DNA of 58,977 bases, from NCBI GenBank assembly GCA_030433005.1, contig JAUILQ010000031.1, forward strand, positions 1 to 58,977, given 5' to 3'. Source of the stretch: Alphaproteobacteria bacterium. Lineage in GTDB: Bacteria; Pseudomonadota; Alphaproteobacteria; Kiloniellales; DSM-21159. Below the pieces are notes generated by a model. The model did not search any database. It was not told the DNA's origin and saw nothing but the letters and a program-made list of their open reading frames with translations. Shown one piece after another: positions 29,902 to 37,878 of the stretch (position 1 is its first letter; each line of letters opens with the position of its first letter). Made by a program: the position numbers and the translations under genes.

Positions 29902-30332
29902 TGGGCTGGGCCGCGTCGCAGCCGGTGCCCGGCAACCCGCGCCTCGACGGCGTGACGCTGGGGTGCGGCCTGAAGGAAGGCGCCGGGCCGAAGATCCGGC
30001 TGCGCCTGGGCGCGCCGCAGGTCGAGCGGCTCGGCTGGTCGGCGGGGCTGCGCCTGGTGCTGATGGTCGGCACCGAGGCGGACACCGGGAAGATCCGGCT
30101 GCTCCCCGCCGGGGCGGCTGGCGACCACAAGCTGCACCGGGCCGGAAGCGGCCTCGGTCTGGCCTTCGCGGCCGCCCGCCTGCCCCGGGGGCCTCGGGGC
30201 GCGCACCCGGCGCGGCACGTCCGCTACCGGATGCTGTCCGGCGGCGTGCTGGAGGTCACCCTGCCGGCCTGGGCGGCCGGCGGCGCCCCCGTCGGCGGCG
30301 GCAGCGCGCCGGTGGCGGGAGGCGACTCGTGA
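29901..30332 (+). CDS. hypothetical phage protein
   Basis: A 143-residue, probably beta-rich protein (KIRLRLGAPQVERLGW, LRLVLMVGTEADTGKIRL, HVRYRMLSGGVLEVTLPAW). Start shares one base with the previous stop. This pattern occurs in proteins of alphaproteobacterial phages next to the previous gene type; role unknown. Confidence 0.65.
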   Translation: MGWAASQPVPGNPRLDGVTLGCGLKEGAGPKIRLRLGAPQVERLGWSAGLRLVLMVGTEADTGKIRLLPAGAAGDHKLHRAGSGLGLAFAAARLPRGPRGAHPARHVRYRMLSGGVLEVTLPAWAAGGAPVGGGSAPVAGGDS

Positions 30333-31552
30333 CGCGCCTCTCGCACGACGACCTGGCGGGCTTCGTGGCGATGCTCGGCGAGGGCGTGACGCCGGCGACG
30401 CTCAGCTGGGTCTATCCGCTGTCGGCGGCCCAGGCCGTGACGCTGCACCGCAAGCTGCTGCGCGCCGGGCTCGAGGCGCTGACGTCAGTCGAGAGTGCCG
30501 ACGATGCTGTCGGCGGGGATGGCGGACCAGAGGCCGAGCCCGTCGCGGCGGGCGGCAGCCTCGGCGCGGAGGTAGGCGGCGGCGAGGGCGGGCCGGTCGC
30601 GGAGGTAGCGTCGGAAGGTGACGGCGGCGCCAAGGCGCAGCAGCCCCTCGCCGAGGTCTCGGAAGGCCGGGGCGTCGCCGGCGCCGGCGCCGGAGGGGCT
30701 GTCGACGCGGCAGACGGCGACGGGGCGCTTGTAGGTGGTGCCCCCGGTGGCGACGCAAGCGACGGGCCCGCCGGCGCGGAAGTTGTCGCGGGCCGGCAGG
30801 GCCGCGTCCGGAAGGGCGCCGCCGGTCAGCAGGTCGTCGAGCGCGGCGCGGGCGAAGAGGCCGCCGGGGGCGTCGTGCTCCGGCGCGGAGACGCCGAAGA
30901 GGCGGATGGTGACCGGCCGCTCGGCGCCGCGGGCGGGGGCGGCGTAGAAGTCGGCCTCGGCGTGCGCGTCCTGGACCAGCTCCAGGGTGTCGCCGTCGGT
31001 CGCGACCGCCCAGCCGCAGAGCAGCGTGCCGGCCGGCAGCCGGCCGCTCGACGGCACGTCAACCGCGCGGATCTCGGCGCCGTGGGCGAGGCCGGACAGG
31101 CAGGCCGGGGCCTCTTCGGCGGCAGCGCGGCCGATCCCTACGGCGCTGCCGAGCAGCGCGAGCGCGAGCGCAATCGTGGGAAGGCGGGTCATCCCGGAAC
31201 GGTAGCAGCGCCGGGCGCCGCGGCAAAGGACGCGGCGGCCGTCGAGGCCTTCGTCGCGGCCGGTCGGGTCAGGCGCTACGAGCCGAACCTCTCTGCCGAG
31301 CTGTTCCAGGGCTGCCCTCTGGCCGTCTACCTAGCCGCGCACGGGCACCGGGTCGGCGCGGTGGTCAAGCCGTCCAGGCCGCGCGGCGAGGCGACGCTGG
31401 AGGTCGACGGCAAGGCCCGCGGCCACCGCTGGGTTGTGCGCCGGGTCAACGCGCTGCGCGCCGCCGAGAACCTGCCGCCGCTGACCGAGCCGCCGGCGCC
31501 CGGAGAGCACGGCAAGAGCGCCGAGTCCGACAAGAGGAGCGCCGCGCGATGA
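30329..31552 (+). pseudogene. early phage ORF apparently interrupted by an antisense nuclease cassette
   Basis: A GTG start overlapping the previous stop (GTGA) opens TRLSHDDLAGFVAMLGEG..LHRKLLRAGLEAL, which looks like phage coding sequence to about 30480. From there to 31200 the frame is only the antisense of a secreted nuclease-like gene (Gly/Ala/Glu/Arg-rich). At about 31205 phage-like sequence resumes (AAVEAFVAAGRVRRYEPNLSAELFQG, RWVVRRVNALRAAENLPPL) and ends in an ATGA overlap with the next gene, yet this part has no start codon of its own nearby. The whole frame is open by chance. Either one gene was split by an insertion or two genes lost a boundary. Confidence 0.45.
30485..31192 (-). 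CDS. secreted thermonuclease-like (SNase fold) protein
   Basis: A 235-residue protein with a Sec signal (MTRLPTIALALALLGSAVGIGRAAA). The SNase-like core has ATDGDTLELV, IRLFGVSAPEHDAPGGLFARAALDDLL, TYKRPVAVCRV, DLGEGLLRLGAAV and YLRAEAAARRDGLGLW. In staphylococcal nuclease the loop reads D-T-P-E; here it is SAPE, so an acidic metal ligand appears replaced. It would act in the periplasm or outside. It is a lone minus-strand gene within the rightward early operon, thus probable cargo with its own promoter. Activity on DNA is not certain. Confidence 0.75.
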   Translation of the reverse strand: MTRLPTIALALALLGSAVGIGRAAAEEAPACLSGLAHGAEIRAVDVPSSGRLPAGTLLCGWAVATDGDTLELVQDAHAEADFYAAPARGAERPVTIRLFGVSAPEHDAPGGLFARAALDDLLTGGALPDAALPARDNFRAGGPVACVATGGTTYKRPVAVCRVDSPSGAGAGDAPAFRDLGEGLLRLGAAVTFRRYLRDRPALAAAYLRAEAAARRDGLGLWSAIPADSIVGTLD

Positions 31553-32139
31553 CGAAGCCCGCGCCTGTCCCGGGAGCCGTCGCCCGGCGCCTGCCCGCCT
31601 TCACCGAGCAGGCGCGCGTCGCCGGCTTCGACCTGGCACTGACGATCGCGGTCGCGGATCCGGACGGGCGGGTCGTCGAGATCCAGCTCAACCGGGCCGG
31701 CCGGGCCGGCGGCCAGCAGCTCGACCTGCTGCTCGACGAGCTCGGCCTGCGGCTGTCGCGGGCGCTGCAGGGCCGCCGCGCCTCGACCGGCGCCGGCCGG
31801 CGGGGCCGGCAACAGCGCCTAAAGCTGACGCCGATCGCCGGCATGCGCGGCTGGCTGCGCGCGCCGCTGGGCAGCGTGCGCCTGCCCTCGCCCCTGACCG
31901 GCGCGCCGCCGACGCGGCTGCGCCTCGACCTGGTCGTCGCGCCCGACGCCGGCGGCCGCTGGCGCGACCTGCGGCTGATGACCAACGGCGACGCCGACCC
32001 GGGCCTGCGCCGCGTGGTCGGCGAGCTGGCGCCGGTGCTGGTGCAGGCGCTGCGCCAGGTCGAGGCGGCGGTGGGCGCGGCGGCTAGCCCGGCGGCGATC
32101 GACGCGGCCGAACGCGGTTCGGCGGGAGGGGTGCAGTGA
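31549..32139 (+). CDS. hypothetical phage protein
   Basis: A 196-residue protein: ARVAGFDLALTIAVADPDGRVVEIQLN strands, then a basic segment (GRRASTGAGRRGRQQRLKL), then RLRLDLVVAPDAGGRWRDLRL. Ends ERGSAGGVQ from the palindrome copy. Overlaps both neighbours by four bases. Not recognised. Confidence 0.6.
   Translation: MTKPAPVPGAVARRLPAFTEQARVAGFDLALTIAVADPDGRVVEIQLNRAGRAGGQQLDLLLDELGLRLSRALQGRRASTGAGRRGRQQRLKLTPIAGMRGWLRAPLGSVRLPSPLTGAPPTRLRLDLVVAPDAGGRWRDLRLMTNGDADPGLRRVVGELAPVLVQALRQVEAAVGAAASPAAIDAAERGSAGGVQ
32108..32122. repeat. dispersed palindrome CCGAAC-N3-GTTCGG, copy 6
   Basis: Exact copy with centre GCG at the 3' end of a gene, followed by GGCGGGAGG and the GTG start of the next gene at 32136. 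Confidence 0.85.
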
Positions 32140-32738
32140 GCGAAGCACTGAAGGCCTATCGGGTCGACGACGAGGGCGGCGATGGCAACAGCTGCGTCGT
32201 CTTCGCCAAGAGCAACGCGCCGGCGCGGCGCCTCGGCGCCGACGAGCTCTTGACCGAGTGGGAGGGCGTGAGCTGCCGGCGGGCGCCGGAGTTCGACCAG
32301 TACGCGCCGGGGCCGGTGCCGATCGGGGCGCTGCTCGATGCCGGCTGGTGGTTCGAGTGCGCCGTCTGCTGCCAGCGCGTCACCGGCGAGGACGCGCCGA
32401 CGCTCGCCGACGGCGGCGTCTACTGCTCGCCTTGGCACCGGCTGCGCGACGTCGAGCGCCGGGCGCGGCTGGTCGCCGAGCGGCGTCTCGGCGTCGTCAT
32501 GGCGATCCTGGCACTGCCCTTCCCCCTGCCGGCCGACGCCGAGGGCGTCGTGTTCTCGGGGTCCGGCCGGCGCGCCGCGCCGGGATGCCGCTTCCGCTTT
32601 CCGGGCGGCAAGGGGGCGGCCGAGTGGTCGAGCGCCGCGCCCGACCGAGTGACGATCGCCGCGCAGGATGCCGAGGCCTGGGAGGCCTTCCGGGGCCGCG
32701 GCAAGGGCGAAGCTAGCTCGGTGGGAGGGGCGCCATGA
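32136..32738 (+). CDS. hypothetical phage protein with CxxC and aromatic motifs
   Basis: A 200-residue protein with GTG start. N-terminal region VVFAKSNAPARRLGADELLTEWEGVSCRRAPEFDQYAP, then WFECAVCCQRVT and GVYCSPWH, giving four cysteines that could form a zinc site. This resembles phage proteins of unknown function. The tail region carries a decayed relative of the dispersed palindrome near 32707-32722. Confidence 0.65.
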   Translation: MSEALKAYRVDDEGGDGNSCVVFAKSNAPARRLGADELLTEWEGVSCRRAPEFDQYAPGPVPIGALLDAGWWFECAVCCQRVTGEDAPTLADGGVYCSPWHRLRDVERRARLVAERRLGVVMAILALPFPLPADAEGVVFSGSGRRAAPGCRFRFPGGKGAAEWSSAAPDRVTIAAQDAEAWEAFRGRGKGEASSVGGAP

Positions 32739-33406
32739 TTGGCAACCTCAACCGGCGCCAGCAGCGGATCCTCGACGCCTACCTGAAGGACGTCGGCCGG
32801 CGCACCGCCCGCCTGCTGCAGGACGCCGAGGCGGCCGGCATCGCGCCCTACGACTTCTTCCTGGCGGTCGCTTACATGAAGGCCAAGGAGGCCGCCTGGC
32901 TCGCGCTGCTGAACCCGCGCTGCGCCTGGGCCCTGGGCGCGATCCTGACGGTGCTGCTGCGCGTGGCGCCCACGAGCCTGCGCGAGGCGGTCACCGAGCT
33001 CTCGGAGCGCGAGGGCTACGACCTTGAGGCCGAGGACATCGGCGCCCTGGAGCGGGCGTGCCGCTCCGGCGCGGTGCTGATCGATCGCCTGCACGACGGC
33101 GAGGCCTCGCTGCTGGAGATCCTCGACGGATCGCTCGGCCAGGTCGCCGAACCGGGCGAGGACCTGGCGCCCTTCCGGCCGATCCCGATGGTCCTGCACT
33201 GCCCTTGCTGCGGCCGGCAGCACGTCGACGCGCCCGAGCCGGCCAGCGGCTGGGAGAACCCGCCGCACAAGTCGCACCTCTGCCATGGCTGCGGCGCGAT
33301 CTGGCGGCCCGCCGACCGCCCGACGGTCGGGGTGGCGGCGATCGAGACGCGCGGCAAGTCCGACAGCTGGCCGCCCCACGACACCAACGAGCCCGGAGGG
33401 AAGTGA
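32735..33406 (+). CDS. phage protein with C-terminal zinc ribbon
   Basis: A 223-residue protein. The N-terminal 120 residues are helical, with a hydrophobic patch at LGAILTVLLRV. The C-terminal domain has LHCPCCGRQHVD and HLCHGCGAIWRPADRPTVGV, a phage zinc-ribbon pattern seen in many temperate phage early genes. ATGA overlap with the previous gene. Role unknown. Confidence 0.7.
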   Translation: MIGNLNRRQQRILDAYLKDVGRRTARLLQDAEAAGIAPYDFFLAVAYMKAKEAAWLALLNPRCAWALGAILTVLLRVAPTSLREAVTELSEREGYDLEAEDIGALERACRSGAVLIDRLHDGEASLLEILDGSLGQVAEPGEDLAPFRPIPMVLHCPCCGRQHVDAPEPASGWENPPHKSHLCHGCGAIWRPADRPTVGVAAIETRGKSDSWPPHDTNEPGGK

Positions 33407-33407
33407 C

Positions 33408-33989
33408 ATGACGCACTACGACGTTTCGAGCCAGATCCACGTCATCGCCAACGTCTGGAAGCGCTGGGCCGACGACGAGCGCGACAACCAGCTGCTGCTC
33501 GACGGCTCGGACGACACCGCCCGGCGCTTCTACGAGACTGCCAAGGCGCTGGCCGAGGCCCTGCTCGGCCTGGCGGTCCCGGAGACGGTCGACCTGGAGG
33601 AGTACCCGGTCACCGACTGGGAGGGCCGCTACGCCCATCCCGTCCTCGACACCATGGTCATGCTCTGCAACGACCCGCAGGACGAGGAGAGCTGGTACTA
33701 CCCGGTGCCGGAGTTCTGCCGCCGCTACGGGTTCGACTGCGTCCGGGTCGACCTGGAGAGCGATGCCGGCGAGACGGCGGACGCGCTGCGCCGACTGCTC
33801 GAGGACGGCGGCGACGCCGAGGCGATCAGCAAGCTCTGGCGCCCGCAGCCGCCGAGCGACGGATCGCCGGCGGGCGGGCCCTGGACGCTGATCCTGAAAG
33901 AGCCCCATGCCGAGGACGGCCCCTACGCCTTCTTCGCCCGGGAGGCTCCGGCCGGTGGTGCTGCGCCCGCCGAGCGGCGCTCGGCGTAG
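33408..33989 (+). CDS. hypothetical phage protein
   Basis: A 193-residue acidic protein, MTHYDVSSQIHVIANVWKRW, with WYYPVPEFCRRYGFDCVRVDL in the middle. GGAGGG lies 9 bases before the ATG. Not recognised. The last codons include CCGAGC-GGC-GCTCGG (33970-33984), a two-base symmetrical variant of the dispersed palindrome. Confidence 0.65.
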   Translation: MTHYDVSSQIHVIANVWKRWADDERDNQLLLDGSDDTARRFYETAKALAEALLGLAVPETVDLEEYPVTDWEGRYAHPVLDTMVMLCNDPQDEESWYYPVPEFCRRYGFDCVRVDLESDAGETADALRRLLEDGGDAEAISKLWRPQPPSDGSPAGGPWTLILKEPHAEDGPYAFFAREAPAGGAAPAERRSA

Positions 33990-33994
33990 GCGCG

Positions 33995-34969
33995 ATGCCC
34001 GGCACCAACCGCGCGGCGGTCCAGGCGCAGCGGGCGCCCTCGGCGGTCGCCGTCGAGAGCGCGGTGGCGGCCGGGGTGCCGCGCGAGCTGGCGGAGCTGG
34101 CGGCGCGCTTCGACCTCTACCGCACGCCGCCCTGGGGCGGCCGGGCGCTGGTGCGCGACGCGCTGCCGGAGATCGCCGGCGCGGTCGTCGCCGAGCCGGC
34201 GGCCGGGATGGGCGACCTCGCCGGCGCGCTCGGCGAATCGGCGGCGCGAGTCGTCGAGAGCGACGTCGTCGCCTGGCGGCCGGCGCTGGCCGGGGCGGTC
34301 GCCGACTTCCTGGAGCCGGGGGCCTGGGAGGGCGTGCTGGCGCGCGCGGGGCTCGAGGCGGTCGACTTCCTGGTGACCAACTCGCCCTACGGGCCGGGGC
34401 GGCCGGAGGCCTTCCTCGAGCGCGCGCTGGCGCTGGCGGCGGCCGGGCGGATCCGGCAGGGCATCGCGCTGCTGGTGCGCGCCTCGTTCCGCGAGGGCCA
34501 GGGGCGGCACGCCCTGTTCGAGCGGGCCCGGCCCTGGGCCTGGTGGGGCTTCGCCGAGCGGCTGCCGATGGCGCTGGCGCGCTTCACCGCCTCGACGGCG
34601 ACGGCCTACGCCTGGGTCGTCGTGCGCCTCGGGCCCGACGGGCGGCCGCTGGCGCCGCCGGGCGGGCACCCGGCCTCGGCCAGCTTCCCGCCGGGCACGC
34701 GCGCGGCCCTGCAGCGGGCGGGCGACCCGGACGTCGGGCTGAAGGCGGAGCGCGGCGGCAACGGCGCCGGCTGGCGCGTGGCGGCCGCCGGCGACGGCAG
34801 CGTGCTGTTCCGCCCGGCCGGCCGCGGCCAGCCGCGCGGGCTCGACCTGGCGCAGGCGTTGGCCGAGGCGCGCGGCCTCACGACGACCGACCCGGCCCTG
34901 GCGGCCGAGCTGCTCGACGCGGCGTCGGCGGCCTGTCGGCTGGCGGGGCTTGGGGAGGAGGGGCGATGA
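33995..34969 (+). CDS. putative phage DNA methyltransferase (class I SAM-dependent)
   Basis: A 324-residue protein. AVVAEPAAGMGDLAGALGE fits motif I (SAM binding), ESDVV follows as the acidic motif II, and VDFLVTNSPYGPG near residue 128 fits the amino-methyltransferase motif IV, usually (N/D)PP(Y/F); here it reads NSPY. A later WWGFAERLPMALARF block resembles the target side of phage adenine methyltransferases. The Ser in motif IV makes activity uncertain. It could modify phage DNA against restriction. Confidence 0.6.
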   Translation: MPGTNRAAVQAQRAPSAVAVESAVAAGVPRELAELAARFDLYRTPPWGGRALVRDALPEIAGAVVAEPAAGMGDLAGALGESAARVVESDVVAWRPALAGAVADFLEPGAWEGVLARAGLEAVDFLVTNSPYGPGRPEAFLERALALAAAGRIRQGIALLVRASFREGQGRHALFERARPWAWWGFAERLPMALARFTASTATAYAWVVVRLGPDGRPLAPPGGHPASASFPPGTRAALQRAGDPDVGLKAERGGNGAGWRVAAAGDGSVLFRPAGRGQPRGLDLAQALAEARGLTTTDPALAAELLDAASAACRLAGLGEEGR

Positions 34970-35268
34970 CCGGGACGGACGATGGCGGCTTTCCGCCGCC
35001 GCCGGGGGACGCGGAGGCGCGGGCCGAGGCCGAGGCCCTGCTGCGCGATCTCGCGCAAGAGCTGGCGCGCGAGCTGATCGTGCGGCCGGCGGTGCGCCAG
35101 GTGCTGCTCGAAAGCGAGGCTTGGTGCAGCGCCGTGGAGCCGCCGCCCTGCCGGATCTGCGGCTGCACGCCGGAGCGCGCCTGCCGAATGCCCGACGGCG
35201 GCGGGTGCTGGTGGGTGGCGCCGGGCCTGTGCAGCGCCTGTGCGCCGGCCGAGGACGGCGGCGAATGA
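34966..35268 (+). CDS. small Cys-rich phage protein
   Basis: A 100-residue protein: helix ARAEAEALLRDLAQELAREL, then a cysteine cluster CRICGCTPERACRMPDGGGCWWVAPGLCSAC typical of a small phage zinc-binding domain. ATGA overlap at both ends. Function unknown. Confidence 0.65.
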   Translation: MTGTDDGGFPPPPGDAEARAEAEALLRDLAQELARELIVRPAVRQVLLESEAWCSAVEPPPCRICGCTPERACRMPDGGGCWWVAPGLCSACAPAEDGGE

Positions 35269-35519
35269 CCCGGCCCGGCTTCACCGACCAGGCCTGTGCC
35301 GGGCCCGGCTGCGGCGCCCGCGTGGCGCCCAACCGCGACTTCTGCCGCAGCTGCTGGGACCGTATCCCGGGGCCGATCAAGGGCGCGCTCTGCCGCGGCC
35401 TGGCGCCCGACGCGCCGCGGCCGCCGCGCGAGGGGCAGCGCGCCGAGCTGCTGCGGCGGGCGGCCTACGAGATCGATCGCGCTCGGGTTGCGCAGCGCGG
35501 TCAGGGGTCGCTGCTGTGA
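35265..35519 (+). CDS. small phage zinc-finger protein
   Basis: An 84-residue protein with CAGPGCGARVAP and DFCRSCWDRIP, giving four cysteines in two pairs, followed by a helical basic tail. Starts on an ATGA overlap. Its last six codons overlap the 3' end of the minus-strand membrane gene. Confidence 0.6.
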   Translation: MTRPGFTDQACAGPGCGARVAPNRDFCRSCWDRIPGPIKGALCRGLAPDAPRPPREGQRAELLRRAAYEIDRARVAQRGQGSLL

Positions 35520-36292
35520 GTTGCGCCGCCACCGTCCTCATTGCGCGGTCGGTACACGTCCGTCCTTTGTTCGGCATTGATCAAGTGGTTGAGGAGATCA
35601 GACGGAAGCCATTGAAGGCCCCGCTCTACCGAGTGGATGGATGCTTGCTCAGCTTTGGTCAATTTGCAGTCCAGGGACCGAATGACGCGCGCGTGTTGGA
35701 ACAAGAGGAGCTGGAGCCAGCCTCGTATCCCGACGACTTCGAGGATACCCGAGCGGTCGTCAGCCTCTGCCCGGGCAAGAAGATCGGAAGTCCGCTTGAT
35801 CAGCTGCGCCTGCCCACCAGAAATCTCAACCGGGAGCGCAGAGATCATCTCAGTGGTCAGGGGCGTCCAGGAAACCTCTCGAAGATTTCGCGCGATCAGC
35901 TCGCTAGCCCTGCGGACTCTACTAGTTACTTCTGCCGAATCCGGCGGGTGGCGTTTGGCTACTTCCATAAGGCCGTAAGACGAAGGCCGGATTGTGCTCA
36001 TCGCCGTGTTGAGTTCGAACCGGAGCAGTCGAAGCATGCCCTGCGCGTGGCGGTCGGCAACGCGCTCCTCCTCCCTGAGTTGGTTCCGGACCAGGGCGAC
36101 CGTGACGTAGATCCCGAGAACGCAGAATACTGCGCCGAGCAAGGCGGCAGCGGCGAATTGAATGAGCCCAGTGCGCTCAGCGATCGCCCAAATTCTAGCG
36201 GGTGGATCCCAAAGCAAAATGGTCGCCCCGACCCCCGTAAGCGCGCCAATGGCGAAGCCAGCGACGCCACGCGCATCCAGCTCAAGCTTCAT
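35501..36292 (-). CDS. two-TM membrane protein with helical cytoplasmic domain (cargo)
   Basis: A 263-residue protein. Two membrane segments occur near residues 9-30 (GVAGFAIGALTGVGATILLW) and 42-70 (LIQFAAAALLGAVFCVLGIYVTVAL), followed by about 190 residues of helical soluble domain (MLRLLRFELNTAMSTI, LQLLLFQHARVIRSLDCKL). It lies antisense to the early operon, its base composition is clearly less GC-rich than its neighbours, and its stop overlaps the adjacent gene. This marks it as acquired cargo. A role in lysogenic conversion or superinfection exclusion is possible. No family recognised. Confidence 0.7.
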   Translation of the reverse strand: MKLELDARGVAGFAIGALTGVGATILLWDPPARIWAIAERTGLIQFAAAALLGAVFCVLGIYVTVALVRNQLREEERVADRHAQGMLRLLRFELNTAMSTIRPSSYGLMEVAKRHPPDSAEVTSRVRRASELIARNLREVSWTPLTTEMISALPVEISGGQAQLIKRTSDLLARAEADDRSGILEVVGIRGWLQLLLFQHARVIRSLDCKLTKAEQASIHSVERGLQWLPSDLLNHLINAEQRTDVYRPRNEDGGGATHSSDP

Positions 36293-36523
36293 CGCCCCCT
36301 CCCCTCTCTGACCACCCTGCCCCGGCCGGCCGGCCGGGCGGGGGACGGGCGCGCCAACGCCCGGAGCCGCGGGCTTTACCCCCGCACGACTGAAGCTGGC
36401 CAGGCCGCAGCCGTCCCGCCCTGCCCGGGCCCCCGGGCGGGCGCAACGGTTGCACGAAGCGGATCGCCTGTCGATCCGCCGGGGGCGCGTCCCCCGGGCC
36501 CGGCCGACCCGTGCGGAGATCCC
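36293..36523. other. intergenic region with several stem-loops
   Basis: No gene. It holds GCAAC-G-GTTGC (36443-36453), a perfect eight-base stem GCGGATCG/CGATCCGC with a five-base loop (36459-36479), GGGGG-CGCGT-CCCCC (36482-36496) and several GGCCGG runs. These may terminate read-through or carry promoter signals for the methylase gene; none has a T-run. Confidence 0.55.
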
Positions 36524-37429
36524 ATGAGCGAGCCTGGCACCCCCTTCCCTCCCCGCGCCGCCTCCCCGGCCGCCGACGCCTACCCGGCGAACCGCGTTCG
36601 GCCGGTGCACCCGCCGGCGCCCTACATCGGCGGCAAGCGCAACCTCGCCGAGCGCCTGGTCGCGCGCATCGACCACGCGCCGCACTCGACCTATGCCGAA
36701 GTCTTCCTGGGCATGGGCGGCGTCTTCCTGCGCCGCACGCGGCGGCCCGGCAGCGAGGTCGTCAACGACTGGAGCCGGGACGTGGCGACGCTGTTCCGCG
36801 TGCTGCAGCGCCACTACGTCGCCTTCCTCGACACGATCAAGTGGCAGATCACGGCGCGCGCCGAGTTCGAGCGCCTGGCGGCCACCGACCCGGACACGCT
36901 GACCGACCTGGAGCGCTCGGCGCGCTTCCTCTACCTGCAGCGCACCGCCTACGGCGGCAAGGTCACCGGGCGCAGCTTCGGCGTGGATCCGGGCGCGCCC
37001 GGGCACTTCGACGTGACGCGCCTGGCGCCGGTGCTCGAGGCGATCCACGAGCGGCTGGCGGGCGTGACGATCGAGCGGCTGCCCTGGGCCGACTTCCTGG
37101 CCCGCTACGACACGCCCGGCACGCTGTTCTACCTCGACCCGCCCTACTGGGGCAGCGAAGGCGACTACGGGCGCGCGCTCTTTTCGCGCGCCGACTTCGC
37201 GCCGCTGGTCGAGCAGCTCGGCCGGCTGAAGGGCCGCTGGCTGCTGTCGATCAACGCCACGCCCGAGACCCGCGCGCTGTTCGCGGGCTTCGAGCTGGAG
37301 ACGGTGGAGACCCGCTACACGATCCGCCGCCAGGCCGCCGAAGCGGTCGAGGAGCTGATCGTCTACGGGCCCACGCCCTGGCGCCGGGAGATCCAGGCCG
37401 GCGCCCTGCCACTGGAGGGAGGGGGATGA
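36524..37429 (+). CDS. Dam-family DNA adenine methyltransferase
   Basis: A 301-residue methylase: PYIGGKRNLAERLV at 33-46 is the SAM motif of Dam-type enzymes, EVFLGMGGVFLRR and VVNDWSRDVATLFRVLQRH are family blocks, and FYLDPPYWGSEG places the catalytic DPPY at 205-208. It would transfer methyl to adenine N6 in phage DNA. The target sequence cannot be told. First gene after the cargo membrane gene. Confidence 0.9.
   Translation: MSEPGTPFPPRAASPAADAYPANRVRPVHPPAPYIGGKRNLAERLVARIDHAPHSTYAEVFLGMGGVFLRRTRRPGSEVVNDWSRDVATLFRVLQRHYVAFLDTIKWQITARAEFERLAATDPDTLTDLERSARFLYLQRTAYGGKVTGRSFGVDPGAPGHFDVTRLAPVLEAIHERLAGVTIERLPWADFLARYDTPGTLFYLDPPYWGSEGDYGRALFSRADFAPLVEQLGRLKGRWLLSINATPETRALFAGFELETVETRYTIRRQAAEAVEELIVYGPTPWRREIQAGALPLEGGG
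36587..36601. repeat. dispersed palindrome CCGAAC-N3-GTTCGG, copy 7 (one mismatch)
   Basis: GCGAAC-CGC-GTTCGG, near the 5' end of the methylase gene in a disordered N-terminal tail. The outermost pair is lost; the inner five-base arms are perfect. Confidence 0.75.
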
Positions 37430-37878
37430 CGAGGACGGTGAAGCCGCAGCCCGACGGCGGGCAGCACGCCGCCGCCGAGGCGGCGCGGCAAGAGGAGATC
37501 GCGGCCGTGCTGCGCTCCCCGGCGGGAGGCGTCCCGCTGTGGGCCGGCGTCGCCGCGGCGCGGCGGCTGATCGCCGAGTCGCCAGGGTTCGCGCGCGGCG
37601 TCATCGACGCGGCCACGGGGCGGCTCGACGCCGAGGGCGGCGAAGTCTACGAGCTCGGCCGGCTGGCCTATCGCGAGGCGCCGGCCGATCGGGCCGTCTC
37701 GCTGCTGCAGGCCTGCCTGCCCGGCCGGCACGTCAAGGCGTGGCGAGTCGCCATTCGACAGGCGGCGCTCAACCGAGTCGCGCGGCCCTTGCTGCGCGTC
37801 ACGGCGGCCACGCCCGGGCGGCCGGCACGCCTGCTGGCGGTCGACTTCCGGTTGCCGCAGGAGGGGCGCCGGACGTGA
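37426..37878 (+). CDS. hypothetical phage protein
   Basis: A 150-residue helical protein (VPLWAGVAAARRLIAESPGFARGVIDAAT, VSLLQACLPGRHVKAWRVAIRQ). Begins on an ATGA overlap with the methylase and ends overlapping the replication gene. No known domain. Confidence 0.6.
   Translation: MTRTVKPQPDGGQHAAAEAARQEEIAAVLRSPAGGVPLWAGVAAARRLIAESPGFARGVIDAATGRLDAEGGEVYELGRLAYREAPADRAVSLLQACLPGRHVKAWRVAIRQAALNRVARPLLRVTAATPGRPARLLAVDFRLPQEGRRT

Noticed and set aside
32707..32722. Possible extra copies of the dispersed palindrome (32707, 33970, 38881)
   Set aside because: They keep the outline but have two or more changes in the arms; noted as decayed or variant relatives and not counted.
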